A DNA stretch of 64,000 bases from Symbiodinium natans. Taxonomy: Eukaryota > Sar > Dinophyceae > Suessiales > Symbiodiniaceae. Of the stretch, positions 63,876-64,000 are shown piece after piece. Each line of letters begins with the position of its first letter. The stretch's first letter is position 1. The DNA is taken from assembly GCA_905221605.1 (NCBI GenBank), contig CAJNDS010001879.1:181791-245790 (forward strand), written 5' to 3'. Below the pieces are notes generated by a model. The model saw only the letters and a program-made list of their open reading frames with translations, was not told where the DNA came from and did no database searches. Made by a program: the position numbers and the translations under genes.

Positions 63876-64000
63876 GCATCTCGTAGCCTCAATCGAGTAC
63901 CACAGTTCTTAAAGAAAAGTTCTAAAACTATCGCACAAGGATCCCCCTTGTTCTATTGACCTAGTATATGAGACCTTCTTCAGCATGCAGGATGTTTAAG

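Noticed and set aside
62600-63327. Collagen-like Gly-Pro-Ala proteins on both strands
   Set aside because: A TGGCCC hexamer repeat leaves all six frames open. There is no start context or splice evidence for coding.
1-64000. Window as a subtelomere or chromosome end
   Set aside because: Telomere-type runs occur in both orientations through the whole 64 kb, alternate regularly, and surround in-frame coding exons. A chromosome end would have one orientation and a terminal array.

Overview
This window looks like nuclear DNA of a dinoflagellate, inferred from the sequence alone. Nearly every stretch carries runs of the telomere-type heptamer TTTAGGG or its complement CCCTAAA. Between these runs lie short coding islands of about 18-100 bases. 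They join in frame only if introns may begin with GC or GA as well as GT and end in AG, usually followed by G. That splice-site usage is a known dinoflagellate peculiarity.

The islands form what appears to be one very large plus-strand gene that enters at base 1 and leaves at the right edge. About 82 exons, roughly 3.8 kb of coding sequence, were placed by reading frame, splice phase and family motifs. Exons 1-7 (1-13711) rebuild the C-terminal half of a kinesin motor: LVDLAGSER, EGANINKSLSALGN, VFIPYR, NSKLTRVLQ, ESLGGN, EETLSTLNYAARAK. Exons 8-20 encode a kinesin-3-like coiled coil. Exons 36-39 encode the first half of a discoidin (F5/8 type C) domain, ending LQVDLG..AVQGR. Exons 40-49 encode about 160 residues resembling the N-terminal domain of IFT54/TRAF3IP1 (MIP-T3). 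Exons 50-54 return to the second half of the discoidin domain (WITKFTISCS, DGKHWSPF, LRLTPVEW). Exons 61-82 are mostly charged coiled coil. The likely product is a microtubule motor with a cargo or ciliary adaptor tail. Only the motor identity is secure.

Layout: 1-3.2 kb, first motor exons. 3.2-10.6 kb, one 7.5-kb intron holding about five tandem copies of a 1.1-1.5-kb unit. 10.6-21 kb, rest of the motor and the neck coiled coil. 21.9-24.0 kb, an intronless 703-codon gene with ankyrin-like repeats nested in an intron. 24-31 kb, coiled-coil exons, some with unresolved frame. 31-43.7 kb, the discoidin/MIP-T3/discoidin arrangement. 44-63.9 kb, remaining tail exons with several transposon-like insertions, a GC-rich repeat island (51.5-52.8 kb), microsatellites and a TGGCCC minisatellite.

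The most striking signal is strand order. CCCTAAA runs tend to lie just before an exon and TTTAGGG runs just after it. Each intron therefore starts with UUUAGGG and ends with CCCUAAA in the transcript, so its ends could pair and bring the splice sites together. Several small palindromic elements also carry telomere-type runs at their centre.

No rRNA, tRNA, CRISPR array or bacterial-type operon was recognised. Coordinates of exons marked tentative may be off by a few codons.
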